The notes: a model not told the origin generated them from the sequence alone. Counted from the first letter of the stretch, positions 16,500 to 26,475 are shown. The stretch: DNA of 64,000 bases from Streptomyces sp. TG1A-8 (GCF_030499535.1 NZ_JASTLB010000001.1:3224001-3288000); one strand, 5' to 3'. A program made the numbers and translations.

Positions 16500-18116
16500 C
16501 TATGAACAGCGTTTTCCGGGGGCCGGCGGGGTGCCGAGGAGCAGGTAGGTGTTGATCGCCGAGTCGATGCAGGTGCTGCCACGGCCGTAGGCGGTGTGGC
16601 CGTCGCCGACGTAGGTGAGGAGGCGGGCCGAGGAGAGCTGGCGGGCCAGGGCCTGGGCCCAGGGGTAGGGGGTCGCCGGGTCGCGGGTGGTGCCGACCAC
16701 GACGATGGGGGCAGCGCCCTTCGCCTCGATCCGGTGGGGCTCGCCCGTCGCCTTCACCGGCCAGTACGCGCAGTTCAGCGAGGCCCAGGCCAGGCCCTCG
16801 CCGAAGACCGGCGACGCCTTCTCGAACCGGGGCAGGGCCTTCTCCACCTGCTCGGGGCCGTCGAAGGCGGGGGGCAGGTCCAGGCAGTTCACGGCCGCGT
16901 TGGCCATCATCAGGTTGCTGTACCGGCCGTGCCCGTCGCGTTCGTAGTAGCTGTCGGACAGGACGAGCAGACCGGCGCCGTCGTGCTCCTTCATCGCCGA
17001 GGCCAGCGCCTCGCGCAACCGCTGCCAGGCCCTCTCGTCGTACATCGCCGCGATGACCCCCGTGGTGGCGAGCGCTTCGCCCAGCGTGCGGCCGTCGGCG
17101 TCGCCGGCCGGGAGGGGGTGGGCGTCCAGTTCCCGGAAGAAGGCCTTCAGACGGTCGCCGACCCGCGCGGGCGACGCGCCCTTCGTGCCGAGCGGGCAGT
17201 CGGTGTGCCGTACGCAGTCCTTCGCGAACGCCCGGAACGCCGTCTCGAAGCCCGCCGTCTGGCCGAGGTTCAGCTCGCGGGCGTCGAGGGAGGGGTCCAT
17301 CGCCCCGTCCAGCACCAGGCGGCCCGCCCGCTTCGGGAACAGTCCGGCGTACGTCGCGCCGAGGAAGGTGCCGTAGGACGCGCCCACGTAGTTCAGCCTC
17401 GGGTCGCCCAGTACCGCCCGCAGGATGTCCATGTCCCGCGCCGATTCGACGGTGGACACGTGCCGCAGCAGCCGCGCCGCGTGCGTCCCGCAGCTCTCCG
17501 CGAACTTCCTGTACTCCCCGACCAGCGCGTTCGTCTCCTTCTGGTCGTCGGGGGTGGAGTCCGTCCGGGTGTAGGCGTCCATCTCGGGGCCGTCGAGGCA
17601 CTCGACCGGCTCGCTGCGGGCGACGCCCCGCGGATCGACCGCCACCATGTCGTAGCGGGCGCGGACCGCCGCGGGGTATCCGACGCCCGCGTACTGCTGG
17701 AGGTAGTCGATCGCCGAACCCCCCGGTCCACCGGGGTTGACCAGCAGCGAGCCCAGCGGTTTGGCCTTGCCGGTGGCCTTCTTGCGGGCCACGGCGAGCC
17801 GGACGTCGCCCGAGCCGGGGTGGGCGTAGTCCAGCGGGGCCTTCAGCGTCGCGCACTGGAAGCCCGGGACACCGCAGTCGCGCCAGCGCAGGCTCTGTCC
17901 GTAGTACGACGACAGTGCCGACGGCGTCGAGAGCGGCAGTGCCGCCAGGGCCGCCTCCGCCGCACCGCCGGCCGTCGTGGTCGAGCTCCCGGGGGAGCAG
18001 GCGGACACGAACAGCGCGGCGGCCGCGAGGAGGGCACCCGTGAGCCGGGCCACGGCCCGGGACCGGGTGCGGGCGCCGGGCCAGCCGGTCCGCCGGGGAG
18101 GTGGGCTGGTGTGCAT
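16500..18116 (-). CDS. Secreted S33-family peptidase lipoprotein (tripeptidyl aminopeptidase-like)
   Basis: Alpha/beta hydrolase-fold peptidase of the streptomycete Tap/SlpD/SlpE type, removing N-terminal peptides from extracellular proteins. The N-terminus is a lipoprotein signal (about 1-38, lipobox VSAC). The oxyanion region LLVNPGGPGGSA and the nucleophile elbow VGASYGTFLG are present. The C-terminal TAP-like domain contains IVVVGTTRDPATPYPWA with the catalytic Asp, and the His is in VGDGHTAYG. 538 residues is usual. ATG 18116 is the start that gives a proper signal peptide; the ribosome site is weak. It lies next to holB but probably has its own promoter. Confidence 0.92.
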   Translation of the reverse strand: MHTSPPPRRTGWPGARTRSRAVARLTGALLAAAALFVSACSPGSSTTTAGGAAEAALAALPLSTPSALSSYYGQSLRWRDCGVPGFQCATLKAPLDYAHPGSGDVRLAVARKKATGKAKPLGSLLVNPGGPGGSAIDYLQQYAGVGYPAAVRARYDMVAVDPRGVARSEPVECLDGPEMDAYTRTDSTPDDQKETNALVGEYRKFAESCGTHAARLLRHVSTVESARDMDILRAVLGDPRLNYVGASYGTFLGATYAGLFPKRAGRLVLDGAMDPSLDARELNLGQTAGFETAFRAFAKDCVRHTDCPLGTKGASPARVGDRLKAFFRELDAHPLPAGDADGRTLGEALATTGVIAAMYDERAWQRLREALASAMKEHDGAGLLVLSDSYYERDGHGRYSNLMMANAAVNCLDLPPAFDGPEQVEKALPRFEKASPVFGEGLAWASLNCAYWPVKATGEPHRIEAKGAAPIVVVGTTRDPATPYPWAQALARQLSSARLLTYVGDGHTAYGRGSTCIDSAINTYLLLGTPPAPGKRCS

Positions 18117-18272
18117 CAGGCGAGCGTAACGGTGAGCGAGGGAATCGACACGTCGTGTGCGGTTCGGGGCCTCGTACGGGGGACCCCAGTCCGTCAATCA
18201 CCGTACGCGCGCCTCGTCCGGTCCGCGCCCCGGCGACCGCGCCGGGCGGGCCCGCCCCGCCCGCGGCGCGCC

Positions 18273-19478
18273 TCACCCCGCGCGCAGGGCCATCGTCATC
18301 GCCTCCACCGCCAGCAGCGGGGGCACGTTGCGGTCCAGGGCCTGGCGGCAGGCGGCGACGGCATCGATGCGGCGGAGGGTGGACTCCGGGGTGCCGGCGC
18401 GGGCCAGCCGCTGCAGGGCGTCCTCCGCGTCCCCGTTGGCGATCGCGATCCGCGAACCGAGCTGGAGGGCCAGGACGTCGCGGTAGAAGCCGGTGAGGTC
18501 GTCGAGGGCGACGTCGAGACTGTCGCGCTGCGTGCGGGTCCTGCGGCGCTTCTGCATGTCCTCCAGGTCCTTCATCACGCCCGCCGTACCGCGCGGCAGC
18601 CGGCCGCCCTGGGCCGCGCCGAGCGCCGCCTTCAGTTCCTCGGCCTCCTTGCCGTCCCTCTCCTCGGCGAGCTGCTTGGCGTCCTCGGCCGCCGCGTCGA
18701 CCAGTTCCTGGGCCGCCTTGAGGCAGGCGCCGACCTCGTCCAGGCGCAGGGGCAGCTTGAGGACGGCGGCGCGGCGTTCACGGGCCGCCGGGTCGGTGGC
18801 CAGACGGCGGGCCCGGTCGACGTGGCCCTGGGTGGCGCGGGCCACGGCCGCGGCGACCGCGGGTTCGACGCCGTCGCGACGCACGAGCATGTCGGCGACC
18901 GCCTCGACCGAGGGCGTGCTCAGGTTCAGGTGGCGGCAGCGGGAGCGGATCGTGGGCAGGACGTCCTCGACGGAGGGGGCGCACAGCAGCCAGACCGTGC
19001 GGGGAGCGGGCTCCTCGACGGCCTTGAGGACGGCGTTGGCCGACTTCTCGTTCAGCCGCTCGGCGTCCTCGACCAGGATGATCTGCCAGCGGCCGTTCGC
19101 CGGCGAGGTGAACGACTTGCGGACCGTGTCCCGCATGTCCTTCACCAGGATCTCGGCGCCGACCGCGGCGACCGTGTTGACGTCCGCGTGGGTGCCGAGC
19201 AGGGCGGTGTGACAGCCGTCGCAGAAGCCGCAGCCGGGGGTTCCGCCAAGAGCGCGGTCGGGGCTCACGCACTGCAGGGCCGCCGCGAACGCCCGCGCCG
19301 CCTGGTTCCGGCCCGCTCCGGGCGGCCCCGTGAACAGCCACGCGTGGGTCATCTTCGACGCCTCCGGCAGCGGCCGGTCCTGGGCGGCGGCGGTGACGAG
19401 GGCGTCGGCGTCCCGCGCGGCGGCGTCGAGCACCGCGCTCACCCTCTCCTGCCCGACGAGGTCGTCCCACACGGTCAC
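18273..19478 (-). CDS. holB: DNA polymerase III delta' subunit
   Basis: Clamp-loader subunit delta', 401 residues. AAA+ fold with zinc module CGFCDGC at about 85-91. The P-loop is GPPGAGRNQAA, in which the nucleotide-binding Lys is Asn. This is expected because delta' binds no ATP and acts as the stator of the clamp loader. The sensor segment CRHLNLSTPSVEAV follows TIRSRC. A Lys/Glu-rich helical insert lies at about 270-310. The gene order tmk-holB is conserved in bacteria. The long terminator between tmk and holB here implies separate transcripts. Confidence 0.96.
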   Translation of the reverse strand: MTVWDDLVGQERVSAVLDAAARDADALVTAAAQDRPLPEASKMTHAWLFTGPPGAGRNQAARAFAAALQCVSPDRALGGTPGCGFCDGCHTALLGTHADVNTVAAVGAEILVKDMRDTVRKSFTSPANGRWQIILVEDAERLNEKSANAVLKAVEEPAPRTVWLLCAPSVEDVLPTIRSRCRHLNLSTPSVEAVADMLVRRDGVEPAVAAAVARATQGHVDRARRLATDPAARERRAAVLKLPLRLDEVGACLKAAQELVDAAAEDAKQLAEERDGKEAEELKAALGAAQGGRLPRGTAGVMKDLEDMQKRRRTRTQRDSLDVALDDLTGFYRDVLALQLGSRIAIANGDAEDALQRLARAGTPESTLRRIDAVAACRQALDRNVPPLLAVEAMTMALRAG

Positions 19479-19540
19479 GGGTCACGCCGCCCTTCCGTCG
19501 CACTGTGCGTTCCGGGGTCCATTGTGCGGGTCGGCACCGA

Positions 19541-19594
19541 CAGCGGGCGGCGCCCGCCGGTGCCCCGAAGTGCTCCGGCGGGCGCCGCCCGCTG
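19541..19594 (-). terminator. 20-bp stem terminator after the tmk fusion
   Basis: Perfect 20-bp stem (19541-19560 and 19575-19594; CAGCGGGCGGCGCCCGCCGG and its complement) with a 14-base loop. It lies 50 bases beyond the stop of the tmk fusion in the transcribed direction. It lacks a T-run on the minus strand, as is usual in streptomycetes. Confidence 0.75.
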
Positions 19595-19643
19595 CCCTCG
19601 CCCGGTCACGCGGTCCGAAGTCCCGCGCAGTCCGCCGTGCCGC

Positions 19644-22600
19644 TCAGCCGCGCCGGCCCCGCCCGCGGCGGTCCGGGTCCTGGCGGCCCGGGTCCCCGTC
19701 CCGGCCCGGTGCGCCGAACTCCCGCGCGTCGTACGAGCCCAGCAGTTCGTCCGCCAGCGTCGGCAGGTCGTCCAGCGGGGTCTCCTCGGCCCAGTCGGGG
19801 CGCGGACGGCGGCGGGGCGTGCCGTCGGCATCGAGCTGGGGCATCTCGCGGGTCCGCGCGTCGGTGCCGTCGGGGCCGGCCGCCGGCCGCTCGTCCCGGA
19901 AGAAGCCGGACGGTATCCGGTCCGCCGGGGCGTCGTCCCGTACGGGCGGCAGCACGGCGGTCTCCTCGGCCGCCCCCGGGGCCACGGGCGGCAGCACGGC
20001 GGTCTCCTCGGCGGGCACCGGCGGCAGCACCGCCGTCTCGTCCGCGGCACCGGACACGGCCGGCGGCTGCGGCAGCTCGGCCGTCATCTCGGAGTCGGGG
20101 TCGGGGCCGGCCGTCCGGCGGGCGCGGGCGTCCCCGTCGCGCTCCCCGCGCGCCACCACGGGCTCCTCGCGGGGCGCGGCGGACCCGCCGCTGGAGGCCG
20201 CGCGGTCCTCCCGCGCCGCCGCGCGGTCCTCGCGCACCGGCCGCAGCACCGCCGTCTCGTCCGTGCCCAGGGAGACCACCGGCGTCGGGACGGTCAACTC
20301 CTCCGGGGGCACGGCGGGAGCCGCGGGGGCGGGCGTGCCGGGCCGGCGGGCCGCCGCGTCGGCCGCGGCCGCGGCCTCGGCCGCCCGGCGGCGGGCCTCC
20401 TCGGCCCGCAGCAGTGCCTCCTCGGCCTTCCGCTGCGCCTCCAGGCGCCGTGCCTCCTCCTCGGCGCGCCGCCGGGCCTCCTCCTCCGCCTGCTTGCGGC
20501 GGGCCTCCTCCTCGGCCCTGCGGCGCGCCTCCTCCTCCGCGCGGGCCTTCTCCTCCGCGAGGAGCCGCTGCCGCTCCGCCTCCGCACGGCGGCGCGCCTC
20601 CTCGGCCCGCTGCCGGGCCTCCTCGGCCTGCCGTTCGGCCTCGCGGCGCTGCGCCTCCTCCAGTTCGCGGCGCTTGCGCTCCTCCTCCTCGGCGCGCAGC
20701 TTGGCGAGCTGCTCCTGGCGCTCGCGCTCCAGGCGCTCCTCCTCGGCCTTGCGCGCGGCCTCTTCCTCGGCCCTGCGGCGCGCCTCCTCCTCGGCCTTCC
20801 GGCGCGCCTCCTCCCGGGCCCTGATCTCGGCCTCGGACAGCGGCAGCACGGTGTCGAGCCGGTGCCGGATGGCCGTGGTGACGGCCTCGGGCTCCTGTCC
20901 GGCGTCCACGACGAGGTAGCGGCCGGGGTCGGAGGAGGCGAGCGTGAGGAAACCGGCCCGTACGCGCGCGTGGAACTCGGCGGGCTCCGACTCCAGGCGG
21001 TCCGGTGCCTCGGTGAACCGTTCGCGGGCGGTCTCCGGCGAGACGTCCAGCAGGACGGTGAGGTGCGGGACGAGTCCGCCGGTGGCCCAGCGGTTGATGC
21101 GGGCGATCTCCGTCGGCGACAGGTCGCGGCCGGCACCCTGGTAGGCCACGGACGAGTCGATGTACCGGTCGGAGATGACGACCGCGCCGCGCGCCAGGGC
21201 GGGCCGTACGACGGTGTCGACGTGCTCGGCCCGGTCGGCCGCGTACAGCAGCGCCTCCGCGCGGTGGGACAGGCCCGCCGAGGAGACGTCGAGCAGGATC
21301 GAACGCAGCCGCTTGCCCACGGGGGTGGCCCCCGGCTCGCGGGTGAGGACGACCTCGTGGCCCTTGGCGCGGATCCACTCGGCGAGGGCTTCGGCCTGGG
21401 TGGACTTGCCGGCGCCGTCGCCGCCCTCCAGGGCGATGAAGAACCCGGTCGCCGCCGGGACCGTGGCCGGGTCGTCGCCGCCGAGCAGCGCGTCCTTGAG
21501 GTCCTGGCGCAGCGGGACCCCGGAGCGGTCGTCGACCTTGGCGAGCACCAGCGCGGCCACCGGCAGCAGCAGCGCGCCGACGAGCATCAGGGTGAAGGCG
21601 GCGCCGCCGTGGGCGAAGACGAACTTGCCGTTCTCCAGGCGGTGCGGGCCGATCAGCGCCGCGACGAGCGGTGCGATCAGGGCGCCGAGCGCCACGAAGA
21701 CCCGTACGACGGCGTGCAGGTGCTCCGTGGTGCGGGCCCTGCGGTTCTCCTCGGTCTCCTGGTCGAGCAGGGCGTGTCCGGTGCTGGCGGCGACGCCCGC
21801 GCCGACACCGGCCAGGGTGAGCAGCAGCAGCACCGTGGTGACGTCCGGGACCAGGCCGGCGGCCAGCAGCGCGACGCCGGTGAAGGCGATGGCGAGGGCG
21901 AGGAGACGGCGGCGCGAGAGCGAGGGCAGCACCGAGGGGGCCGTACGGATGCCGGCGCCGACACCGCCGGTCAGGCCCAGCACCAGCAGGCCGTAGAGGA
22001 CGGGCCCGCCACCGAGGTCCTCGGTGTGCAGCACGCACACCGCGACGGCGGCGGCGACGGCTCCGGCCACGGCGGCGCAGGCCGGGACGAGCAGCGGGAC
22101 GGCACCCGTACGGCCCTTGTCGATGCCGGTGCCGGTGCGCGGGCGGCGCAGCCCCTCCAGCGGGGACCGGGCACGCGGGGTGCGCGTGCCGGGCAGTTCC
22201 AGGGAGGTCAGCACGGACAGGGACCCGGCGAACAGTCCGGCCGCCACGTACGCCCCGAGGGCCGCCCGGTGCTGGTCGAACCAGGCGACGCCGGTGCCGA
22301 GCAGGTTGTTGACCAGCGCGGCCACGACGAGGGTGGCGGCCGCCAGCGGGATCGCCGCGAAACCGGTGCGCAGCGCCAGGCGGCGCAGTGCGTCCAGGTG
22401 GTCCGGCAGCGGCCGCACGGTCGCCCCCTCCGGGGGCGGGGCGGGCAGCAGGGCGGGGGCGGCGCTCTCCCGGCACACCGTCCACAGCCGCTCGGCGGCG
22501 CCGGTGACGAAGGCGGTGGCGAGCAGGACGGCGAGCGCGTCGTCCGGGGTCCAGTCGATCCACAGGGGGGCCACGATCAGCAGGGCGGCGCGCAGGCCGT

Positions 22601-22970
22601 CGGCGCCGACCATGGTCCAGCGCCGGTCGAGCGGGCCCTCCTGGGCGGTGAGCTTCGCCAACGGGCCGAGGAGGACGGCGCCGAAGAGCAGGGTGGCGAG
22701 GATGCGGACGGCGAAGACGGCCGCCACCGCGAACGCCACGCCCCGGTAACCGCTCCCGAAGGAGCCCCCGGCGAGGGCCGCCTGCAGGGCGAGGAGGACC
22801 AGCACGAGGAGCGCGAGGGCGTCACCGACACCGCTCACGAGCTGTGCGCCCCACAGGCGCCTCAGCTGCGGTCGTCGCAGCAGGGAACGCAAGGCGCGCT
22901 CGCGGGAGTCCGCGACGAGGGCGTCGTCCGGTGCTGTGGTGGGGGCCGTTGGCTGCTCGGCTCGCGTCAT
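19644..22970 (-). CDS. tmk: Membrane transporter-thymidylate kinase-coiled coil fusion
   Basis: 1108-residue four-part protein. Residues about 40-480 form an MFS-like membrane module of about 12 helices, including the loop segment GTGIDKGRTGA. Residues about 507-712 are a complete thymidylate kinase (P-loop ALEGGDGAGKSTQ near 513-525, DRYIDSSVAYQGAGR near 601-615), which makes dTDP from dTMP. Residues about 712-875 are a long charged Arg/Glu/Ala coiled coil. Residues 880-1108 are disordered, with four ETAVLxPV repeats. The fusion is normal for streptomycetes and appears to be their only tmk. It puts an essential nucleotide kinase on the membrane. The gene lies between topA and holB. The substrate of the membrane module is unknown. 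Confidence 0.92.
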   Translation of the reverse strand: MTRAEQPTAPTTAPDDALVADSRERALRSLLRRPQLRRLWGAQLVSGVGDALALLVLVLLALQAALAGGSFGSGYRGVAFAVAAVFAVRILATLLFGAVLLGPLAKLTAQEGPLDRRWTMVGADGLRAALLIVAPLWIDWTPDDALAVLLATAFVTGAAERLWTVCRESAAPALLPAPPPEGATVRPLPDHLDALRRLALRTGFAAIPLAAATLVVAALVNNLLGTGVAWFDQHRAALGAYVAAGLFAGSLSVLTSLELPGTRTPRARSPLEGLRRPRTGTGIDKGRTGAVPLLVPACAAVAGAVAAAVAVCVLHTEDLGGGPVLYGLLVLGLTGGVGAGIRTAPSVLPSLSRRRLLALAIAFTGVALLAAGLVPDVTTVLLLLTLAGVGAGVAASTGHALLDQETEENRRARTTEHLHAVVRVFVALGALIAPLVAALIGPHRLENGKFVFAHGGAAFTLMLVGALLLPVAALVLAKVDDRSGVPLRQDLKDALLGGDDPATVPAATGFFIALEGGDGAGKSTQAEALAEWIRAKGHEVVLTREPGATPVGKRLRSILLDVSSAGLSHRAEALLYAADRAEHVDTVVRPALARGAVVISDRYIDSSVAYQGAGRDLSPTEIARINRWATGGLVPHLTVLLDVSPETARERFTEAPDRLESEPAEFHARVRAGFLTLASSDPGRYLVVDAGQEPEAVTTAIRHRLDTVLPLSEAEIRAREEARRKAEEEARRRAEEEAARKAEEERLERERQEQLAKLRAEEEERKRRELEEAQRREAERQAEEARQRAEEARRRAEAERQRLLAEEKARAEEEARRRAEEEARRKQAEEEARRRAEEEARRLEAQRKAEEALLRAEEARRRAAEAAAAADAAARRPGTPAPAAPAVPPEELTVPTPVVSLGTDETAVLRPVREDRAAAREDRAASSGGSAAPREEPVVARGERDGDARARRTAGPDPDSEMTAELPQPPAVSGAADETAVLPPVPAEETAVLPPVAPGAAEETAVLPPVRDDAPADRIPSGFFRDERPAAGPDGTDARTREMPQLDADGTPRRRPRPDWAEETPLDDLPTLADELLGSYDAREFGAPGRDGDPGRQDPDRRGRGRRG

Positions 22971-23172
22971 GCGTTCAGCCTATCCGCAGGAACCGACACC
23001 ACACCTCGCCCGCCCGGACACGCGGTCACCCCGACACCGAAGTGATGCCGGGGCGTTCGCCGCCGAGGTCCGGGAGCCGGACCGACGGTCCGGCAGGCGG
23101 GTTGCCCGGCGCTACGACGGGACGGCGGTCCGAGGGGCCGGCGAGCGGACCGGCCGCCGCGCTGACGCCGCG

Positions 23173-26019
23173 TCAGTCCTCCGTGCCGGAGGCCGTCGCC
23201 CGGGACGCCGCCGCCTTCTTCGCGGTCGTCTTCTTGGCCGTGGTCTTCTTCGCGGCGGTGGTCGTCTTCTTCGCCGCCGTCTTCTTGGCCGCGGCCTTCT
23301 TCGCCGGCGCGGTCTTCTTCGCGGTGACGGCCTTCTTCGCGGTCTTCTTGGCGGGGGCCTTCGCGCGCTTCTCGGCGAGCAGCTCGAAGCCGCGTTCCGG
23401 GGTGATCGTCTCCACGCTGTCGCCGGAGCGCAGGGTCGCGTTGGTCTCGCCGTCGGTGACGTACGGGCCGAAGCGGCCGTCCTTGACCACGACCGGCCTG
23501 CCGGAGACCGGGTCCTCGCCCAGCTCCTTCAGCGGTGGCTTGGCGGCGGCCCGGCCGCGCTGCTTCGGCTGGGCGTAGATCGCCTGGGCCTCCTCCAGCG
23601 TGATCGTGAAGATCTGGTCCTCGGACTGCAGCGAACGCGAGTCCGTGCCCTTCTTCAGGTACGGGCCGTAGCGGCCGTTCTGCGCGGTGATCTCCACGCC
23701 GTCGGCGTCGGTGCCCACGACGCGCGGCAGGGACATCAGCCTGAGCGCGTCCTGCAGGGTCACGGTGTCCAGCGACATGGACTTGAGCAGCGAGGCCGTA
23801 CGCGGCTTGACGGCGTTCTTGCCGGTCTTCGGAGTGCCCTCGGGGAGCACCTCGGTGACGTAGGGGCCGTAGCGGCCGTCCCTGGCGATGATCTGGTGGC
23901 CCGTCTCCGGGTCGGTGCCCAGCTCGAAGTCGCCGCTGGGCTTGGCGAGCAGTTCCTCGGCCAGTTCCACGGACAGCTCGTCCGGGGCGAGGTCCTCGGG
24001 GATGTCGGCGCGCTGGTGGTTCCCGGAGTCCTTCTCGCCGCGCTCGATGTAGGGGCCGTAGCGGCCGACCCGCAGGACGATGTCGTTGCCCACCGGGAAC
24101 GACGACACCTCGCGCGCGTCGATCGCGCCCAGGTCGGTCACCAGCTCCTTGAGGCCGCCGAGGTGGTCCCCGTCGCCGTTTCCGGCGTCGGCGGCGGTGG
24201 CCGTGGCGGTGGCCGTGGCCGTGCCCTCGCCGAAGTAGAAGCGCTTGAGCCACGGCACGGCCTGTGCCTCGCCGCGGGCGATGCGGTCGAGGTCGTCCTC
24301 CATCCTGGCGGTGAAGTCGTAGTCGACGAGCCGCCCGAAGTGCTTCTCCAGGAGGTTGACCACGGCGAAGGACAGGAAGGACGGCACCAGGGCCGTGCCC
24401 TTCTTGAAGACGTAGCCGCGGTCGAGGATCGTGCCGATGATCGACGCGTACGTCGACGGGCGGCCGATCTCCCGCTCCTCCAGCTCCTTGACCAGGGAGG
24501 CCTCGGTGTAGCGGGCCGGGGGCTTGGTGGCGTGGCCGTCGACCGTGACCTCCTCGGCGGACAGCGCGTCGCCCTCGGCGACCTGGGGCAGCCGGCGCTC
24601 GCGGTCGTCCAGCTCGGCGTTCGGGTCGTCGGCACCCTCGACGTACGCCTTCAGGAAGCCGTGGAAGGTGATCGTCTTGCCGGAGGCGCTGAACTCGGCG
24701 TCCCGGCCGTCGGCGGCGGTGCCCGCGATCCTGACCGTCACGCTGTTGCCGGTCGCGTCCTTCATCTGGGAGGCGACCGTGCGCTTCCAGATCAGTTCGT
24801 AGAGCCTGAACCGGTCGCCGGTCAGGCCGGTCTCGGCGGGAGTGCGGAAGCGGTCGCCCGAGGGCCGGATCGCCTCGTGGGCCTCCTGCGCGTTCTTGAC
24901 CTTGGCGGCGTACGTACGCGGCTGCGGCGGCAGGTAGTCGGCGCCGTACAGCTGGGTGACCTGGGCGCGGGCGGCGGCGACGGCCGTGTCGCTCAGGGTC
25001 GTGGAGTCCGTGCGCATGTACGTGATGTAGCCGTTCTCGTACAGCTTCTGCGCGATCTGCATGGTCGCCTTCGCGCCGAAGCCGAGCTTGCGGCTGGCCT
25101 CCTGCTGCAGCGTCGTCGTACGGAACGGGGCGTACGGCGAGCGGCGGTACGGCTTGGACTCGACGGACCGCACGGAGAAGCGGGTGTTCTCCAGGGCGGT
25201 GGCGAGGGCGCGGGCGCCCGCCTCGTCGAGGTGGAGGGTGTTCGCGCCCTTGAGCCGTCCGAGGGAGTCGAAGTCGCGGCCCTGCGCGACCCGCCTGCCG
25301 TCGACGGCCTGCAGGCGGGCGACCAGCGACGACGGGTCCGACGGGTCCCCCGCGCGGCCGGTCGCGAAGGTACCCGTCAGGTCCCAGTACTCGGCGGAAC
25401 GGAACGCGATGCGCTCGCGTTCCCGCTCCACGACGAGCCGGGTGGCGACGGACTGGACCCGGCCCGCGGACAGCCGCGGCATGACCTTCTTCCACAGCAC
25501 CGGCGAGACCTCGTAGCCGTAGAGACGGTCGAGGATGCGGCGGGTCTCCTGGGCGTCGACCATGCGCTGGTTGAGGTCGCGCGGGTTGGCGACGGCCGCG
25601 CGGATCGCGTCCTTGGTGATCTCGTGGAAGACCATCCGCTTGACCGGGACCTTGGGCTTCAGGACTTCCAGGAGGTGCCACGCGATGGCTTCGCCCTCGC
25701 GGTCCTCATCGGTGGCGAGGAAGAGTTCGTCGGAGTCCTTCAGCAGGTCCTTGAGCTTCTTGACCTGGGCCCTCTTGTCGGCGTTGACGACATAGATCGG
25801 CTCGAAGTCGTGTTCCACGTCCACACCGAGGCGGCGGACCTCGCCGGTGTACTTCTCGGGCACCTCGGCGGCGCCGTTGGGAAGGTCACGGATGTGCCCG
25901 ACGCTCGCTTCGACTACGTAGCCGGGGCCGAGGTAGCCCTTGATCGTCTTCGCCTTGGCAGGCGACTCGACGATGACGAGTCGGCGGCCGCCCTGTGCGG
26001 TCTCGCTGGTCGGGGACAA
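23173..26019 (-). CDS. topA: DNA topoisomerase I
   Basis: Type IA topoisomerase relaxing negative supercoils; 948 residues. The TOPRIM domain starts at once (RRLVIVESPAKAKTIKGYLG, DEDREGEAIAWHL). The active-site Tyr is in YITYMRTDSTTLS. Four repeats of the RYGPYV type follow instead of zinc fingers. The C-terminus is a Lys/Ala-rich tail with many KKT and AKK units, known in Streptomyces TopA to increase processivity. TTG 26019 is chosen because the TOPRIM begins soon after it, and the family length fits. The long frame above it (to 26256) is not coding. The ribosome site is weak. Confidence 0.97.
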   Translation of the reverse strand: MSPTSETAQGGRRLVIVESPAKAKTIKGYLGPGYVVEASVGHIRDLPNGAAEVPEKYTGEVRRLGVDVEHDFEPIYVVNADKRAQVKKLKDLLKDSDELFLATDEDREGEAIAWHLLEVLKPKVPVKRMVFHEITKDAIRAAVANPRDLNQRMVDAQETRRILDRLYGYEVSPVLWKKVMPRLSAGRVQSVATRLVVERERERIAFRSAEYWDLTGTFATGRAGDPSDPSSLVARLQAVDGRRVAQGRDFDSLGRLKGANTLHLDEAGARALATALENTRFSVRSVESKPYRRSPYAPFRTTTLQQEASRKLGFGAKATMQIAQKLYENGYITYMRTDSTTLSDTAVAAARAQVTQLYGADYLPPQPRTYAAKVKNAQEAHEAIRPSGDRFRTPAETGLTGDRFRLYELIWKRTVASQMKDATGNSVTVRIAGTAADGRDAEFSASGKTITFHGFLKAYVEGADDPNAELDDRERRLPQVAEGDALSAEEVTVDGHATKPPARYTEASLVKELEEREIGRPSTYASIIGTILDRGYVFKKGTALVPSFLSFAVVNLLEKHFGRLVDYDFTARMEDDLDRIARGEAQAVPWLKRFYFGEGTATATATATAADAGNGDGDHLGGLKELVTDLGAIDAREVSSFPVGNDIVLRVGRYGPYIERGEKDSGNHQRADIPEDLAPDELSVELAEELLAKPSGDFELGTDPETGHQIIARDGRYGPYVTEVLPEGTPKTGKNAVKPRTASLLKSMSLDTVTLQDALRLMSLPRVVGTDADGVEITAQNGRYGPYLKKGTDSRSLQSEDQIFTITLEEAQAIYAQPKQRGRAAAKPPLKELGEDPVSGRPVVVKDGRFGPYVTDGETNATLRSGDSVETITPERGFELLAEKRAKAPAKKTAKKAVTAKKTAPAKKAAAKKTAAKKTTTAAKKTTAKKTTAKKAAASRATASGTED

Positions 26020-26277
26020 CTTCGCTCTTCTCTCCGGTCGACACTGGGGCCTCCCCAGGCCTTGGTCCCGGGGGCACGGCGTACTGCACGGCTGGTGTGA
26101 CGCTGCGGAGTGTGACGGTACATCCCGCTCCCGTGTCAAACGGGAAAAGCCCACAACGGCCACTCGAACGGTAACCCGACTCCCGGCATTCCTGCCGCCC
26201 GGACCACCGGCCGTCCCCGGGACCCCTGTCCGGAGCGTGCCGCTCCCATTACTCATACGATCATGAGCCCGCCGACG

Positions 26278-26475
26278 TCAGAGGCGGCCGAGGCAGTACC
26301 CGGCGAGGCCCAGCGCGACCGCGCCGGCCGCGCCGGCGACGGCGGCCGATGCGACGCGGCTCACACCGTCGGCGACGGGCTCGCGGCGTCGCAGCCGGAT
26401 GCCGGTCCATACCAGCAGAGCACCCCCGAACAGGGCGAACACCATTCCCGCGAAGATCGCCGGTCCGCTCTCCAT
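26278..26475 (-). CDS. Small two-helix membrane protein
   Basis: 65-residue protein with two hydrophobic segments (about residues 6-24, AIFAGMVFALFGGALLVW, and about 43-62, [18 protein letters not shown]) separated by an Arg-rich loop. ATG 26475 follows a GGGAGGGG tract by about 13 bases. It lies upstream of topA in the same direction, with 258 bases between. The longer frame above the ATG is low complexity. No family recognised; coding potential is fair. Confidence 0.6.
   Translation of the reverse strand: MESGPAIFAGMVFALFGGALLVWTGIRLRRREPVADGVSRVASAAVAGAAGAVALGLAGYCLGRL

Noticed and set aside
19800..20060. Repeats in the tmk 3' end as a DNA element
   Set aside because: They encode the ETAVLxPV protein repeats in frame and need no separate explanation.
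16596..23045. A 2149-codon open frame on the + strand
   Set aside because: It is antisense to the S33 peptidase, holB and tmk genes. It exists because high third-position GC removes stop codons. Its product is Gly/Arg/Val-rich with no family motif.
22936..26100. A 1054-codon open frame on the + strand
   Set aside because: Exactly antisense to topA, which has all type IA topoisomerase motifs.
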